NCBI GenBank assembly: GCA_955652625.1
Contig: CATPBM010000097.1
Location: 1-7,627, forward strand
Direction of reading: 5' to 3'
From: an uncultured Steroidobacteraceae bacterium
Lineage (GTDB): Bacteria > Pseudomonadota > Gammaproteobacteria > Steroidobacterales > Steroidobacteraceae
DNA: 7,627 nt
Below are positions 5,624-7,627 of this stretch, one piece after another. The notes below the pieces were generated by a model, which had not been told where the DNA came from, did not search any database, and was given only the letters and a program-made list of their open reading frames with translations. How positions within the stretch are numbered: position 1 is the stretch's first letter; every line of letters starts with the position of its first letter. A program made the position numbers and the translations under genes.

Positions 5624-6973
5624 TCAGGCGATCGGCGGCAGCCGCTCGCTGATCAGCTTTTCGGCCAGTGCGGCGTCGGGCTCGCCGGCGGCGCCCGGAT
5701 CGAGCTCCTCGAGGAGCTGCGCCTGCACGGAGCCGCGCCGCAACGCCTCGGCGTAGGTGATTTCCGGGTGGAACATCACCATTGAATAACGCGGGATGAA
5801 CCGGTCCGGAAAACGCCGCTCCAGTCCCATGGCGATGGCCTTGCGGCGCACGAAGCGCGCATCGAGCACGGCATCGCGCATCTCGCTGTAGTTCTCGAGC
5901 GCCATCTGGGCGATCGCCGCGGTATTCGGGCGCCGCACGCGCTCGAACTGCGCAAACAGCGCCTGCCAGTCTCCGCCGGCCGCGAGCAGCTCATCGAGCG
6001 TTGTGCAGTCTTCGAACGCGGCGTTCATCCCCTGGCCGTGAAAGGGCACGATGGCGTGGGCCGCGTCGCCGAGCAGCAGCAGGCGGCCAGCCACGTGCCA
6101 GGGAGTGGCGTGCACCGTGCCGAGCTGCCCCTGCGGATGAGTCGCGAACTGCGCGGTCAGGTCCGCAAGCAGCGGCACGGCATCGGCGAACTCGCGCTCG
6201 AAGAACTGCGCTACCGCCGCAGGCGTGCCGAGTGCGGCGAAGCTCTTTTCTCCGCTGCGCGCGAGGAACAGAGTTGCCGTGAAGCTGCCGTCGGTATTGG
6301 GCAGCGCGATCAGCATGAAGCCGCCGCGCGGCCAGATGTGCAGCGCGTGGCGCTCGAGCGAGCCCGCCGCGGCCGCCGGGATGGTGAGCTCCTTGTAATC
6401 GTGGTCGAGCCATTCCTCGCGCGCGCTCACGAGTCCGACCGCCGCGAGGCTTGCGCGCAGCACCGATCCGGCGCCGTCGCTGGCGATCGTGGGGGTGAGT
6501 GCGGCCTCGTGCACCGCGCCGCTCGCATGATCACGAAAGTGCAGGCGATCATGCTGCAGGTCCGCCCCGAGACACAGCTGGCTGAAACGCACCCGCACGC
6601 TCGCATGGCGCGCGGCCTCCTCGATGAGCACGCGGTTGAGATCGGCGCGGCCCACCGACCAGATCACCTCGTGCTCGCGCTGCCCGTAGGGCTGCAATGC
6701 GGCGTGCCCGGAGAGATCGTGCACCATGCGTCCGCGCATCGGGATCAGCAGCGGGCGCACCCGCTCCATGACTCCGGCGCGCTCGAGCGCGCGCATGCCG
6801 CGCGCAGCCAGGGCGAGATTGATGGAGCGGCCGCTTTCGGGCTCGCTCTGGCGCGGATCGGGCCGGCGCTCGTACAGCGACACGCGCAGTCCGCGCCGCG
6901 CGAGCAGCAGCGCGAGCAGCGCGCCGGCCAGCCCAGCGCCGACGATGTTGATGCCGCCGGCGCCCGCACTCAT
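5624..6973 (-). CDS. kmo: kynurenine 3-monooxygenase
   Basis: Kmo is an FAD- and NADPH-dependent hydroxylase turning L-kynurenine into 3-hydroxykynurenine. The 449-residue product matches the family length. Seen in order: the FAD dinucleotide loop GAGLAG (12-17), the family motif GRSINLALAARG (48-59), MRGRMVHD (79-86), YG at 96-97, SVGRADLN (106-113), LHIWPRGGFMLIALPN (211-226) and the second FAD motif LLGDAAHAIVPFHGQGMNAAFED (300-322). R82, Y96, H312 and Y397 appear to match substrate-site residues of the Pseudomonas fluorescens enzyme, judged by spacing from memory. The frame stays open 38 codons farther upstream into kynU. The ATG at 6973 is preferred because it overlaps the kynU stop as ATGA and places the FAD loop close to the N terminus as usual. 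Bacterial Kmo is normally soluble or weakly membrane-associated; no strong C-terminal anchor is seen here. Confidence 0.95.
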   Translation of the reverse strand: MSAGAGGINIVGAGLAGALLALLLARRGLRVSLYERRPDPRQSEPESGRSINLALAARGMRALERAGVMERVRPLLIPMRGRMVHDLSGHAALQPYGQREHEVIWSVGRADLNRVLIEEAARHASVRVRFSQLCLGADLQHDRLHFRDHASGAVHEAALTPTIASDGAGSVLRASLAAVGLVSAREEWLDHDYKELTIPAAAAGSLERHALHIWPRGGFMLIALPNTDGSFTATLFLARSGEKSFAALGTPAAVAQFFEREFADAVPLLADLTAQFATHPQGQLGTVHATPWHVAGRLLLLGDAAHAIVPFHGQGMNAAFEDCTTLDELLAAGGDWQALFAQFERVRRPNTAAIAQMALENYSEMRDAVLDARFVRRKAIAMGLERRFPDRFIPRYSMVMFHPEITYAEALRRGSVQAQLLEELDPGAAGEPDAALAEKLISERLPPIA

Positions 6974-7627
6974 GTCGTTTCCGCGAGTGCGTCGGCGAGG
7001 GCGCGCGCGAACAGCCACGCATCCTCGAAGCGGTTGTACAGCGGCACGGGCGCCACGCGGATGATGTCCGGACTGCGCCAGTCGCATACCACGCCGCGCG
7101 CGCTGAGCGCATCGAACACGCGCGGGCCGCGTGCGGCGCCGCCGGCGATGCGGACCGACAGCTGACAGCCGCGCTCATTACTGGCGCGCGGGGTGATGAT
7201 CTGCACCCGCGGTTGCAGCGGCCGGATGAGCTCCTCGAGATAGCCGGTGAGCGCCACGGACTTGGCGCGCAGCCTGCCGATGCCAGCCTCGGAAAAAATC
7301 TGCAGTGCAGCGATGAGCGGCGCCGCCGCGAGCACGGGTGGATTGCTGATCTGCCATGCGCCCACCCCGGCGGACGCCTGGAACTGCGGCTCCATCAGGA
7401 AGCGCGTCGGTTCCTCGTGTCCCCACCAGCCCGCGAGCCGCGCGCCGGGCAGGGCACCGCTGTGGCGGTTGCGCGGCTGCGCTTCCGTATGCCGCCCGGG
7501 GACGAAGCAGCCGCCGATCGCGCCCGGGCCGCCATTCAGGTATTTGTAGCTGCACCATACGGCGAAGTCGGCGCCGCTGCCGTGCAGCTCCAGCGGCAGG
7601 TTGCCGATCGAGTGCGCGAGATCAAAC
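6970..7627 (-). CDS. kynU: kynureninase, C-terminal half (5' end beyond window)
   Basis: This frame is open to the right edge, leaving 218 residues of an enzyme usually a little over 400 long. KynU is a PLP enzyme that cleaves kynurenine or 3-hydroxykynurenine to anthranilate or 3-hydroxyanthranilate plus alanine. Hand translation of the edge gives DLAHSIGNLPLELH (fragment residues 2-15), then WCSYKYLNGGPG (24-35) with the PLP-binding lysine at K28 (codon 7543-7545). Next come GWWGHEEPTRF and QISNPP, which line the active site in known kynureninases. The C terminus ends in a typical RVAPVPLYNRFEDAW segment. An ATG at 7395 is internal and not a start. A competing frame at 7178-7558 has no family similarity. 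The stop overlaps the kmo start, so the two genes are co-transcribed and probably translationally coupled. The operon promoter lies outside the window. Confidence 0.95.
   Translation of the reverse strand, partial: FDLAHSIGNLPLELHGSGADFAVWCSYKYLNGGPGAIGGCFVPGRHTEAQPRNRHSGALPGARLAGWWGHEEPTRFLMEPQFQASAGVGAWQISNPPVLAAAPLIAALQIFSEAGIGRLRAKSVALTGYLEELIRPLQPRVQIITPRASNERGCQLSVRIAGGAARGPRVFDALSARGVVCDWRSPDIIRVAPVPLYNRFEDAWLFARALADALAETT

Noticed and set aside
6974..7087. Extended N terminus for kmo (38 extra codons)
   Set aside because: The extra part is a shadow of the kynU frame. The ATG at 6973 overlaps the kynU stop and puts the FAD loop at the expected distance from the start.
6038..7165. 375-codon plus-strand frame opposite kmo and kynU
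   Set aside because: It is antisense to two well-supported enzymes, and its composition is typical of a complementary-strand shadow in GC-rich DNA.
7178..7558. 126-codon minus-strand frame at the right end
   Set aside because: It is out of phase with kynU, whose own frame is open to the window edge and contains the PLP-lysine motif; the alternative frame has no motif.

Overview
The window is ordinary, gene-dense chromosome from a GC-rich proteobacterium (about two thirds G+C by eye, not counted). Codons end mostly in G or C, and coding sequence fills nearly everything. The chain lgt-thyA with folA nearby is common in Gammaproteobacteria. Together with a kynurenine-pathway operon (kynU-kmo) and a folA that looks leaderless, this suggests a Xanthomonadales/Nevskiales-like gammaproteobacterium. 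That placement is inference from gene content, not a database result. No mobile element, CRISPR array, tRNA, rRNA or phage gene was seen.

The plus-strand block covers 1-5100. It begins with the 3' part of an RlmI-type 23S rRNA methyltransferase gene, cut by the window edge, then lgt (lipoprotein maturation), thyA (thymidylate synthase), a small SET-domain protein-lysine methyltransferase, kup (potassium uptake) and folA (dihydrofolate reductase). Spacing is tight: 12 bases between rlmI and lgt, ATGA four-base overlaps at lgt/thyA and thyA/SET, and 18 bases before kup. These five genes therefore look like one transcription unit. A 62-base gap precedes folA, which has an extended -10 box placed so that transcription could start at its own ATG. 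ThyA produces dihydrofolate and FolA reduces it back to tetrahydrofolate, so the two form a cycle even though the SET gene and kup lie between them.

The minus-strand block covers 5084-7627. Read right to left it holds the 3' half of kynU (kynureninase, cut by the right edge), kmo (kynurenine 3-monooxygenase, ATGA overlap with kynU) and, 15 bases later, a GNAT acetyltransferase resembling the tabtoxin-resistance protein. KynU and Kmo are consecutive steps of tryptophan breakdown toward 3-hydroxyanthranilate, the precursor of quinolinate and NAD. The GNAT gene converges on folA and the two overlap by 17 bases.

The least ordinary items are the eukaryotic-type SET/post-SET methyltransferase embedded in a housekeeping operon, the tabtoxin-resistance-like acetyltransferase attached to the kynurenine operon, and the folA 3' extension into its convergent neighbour. 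No gene-free stretch longer than 62 bases exists, and no convincing rho-independent terminator was found.
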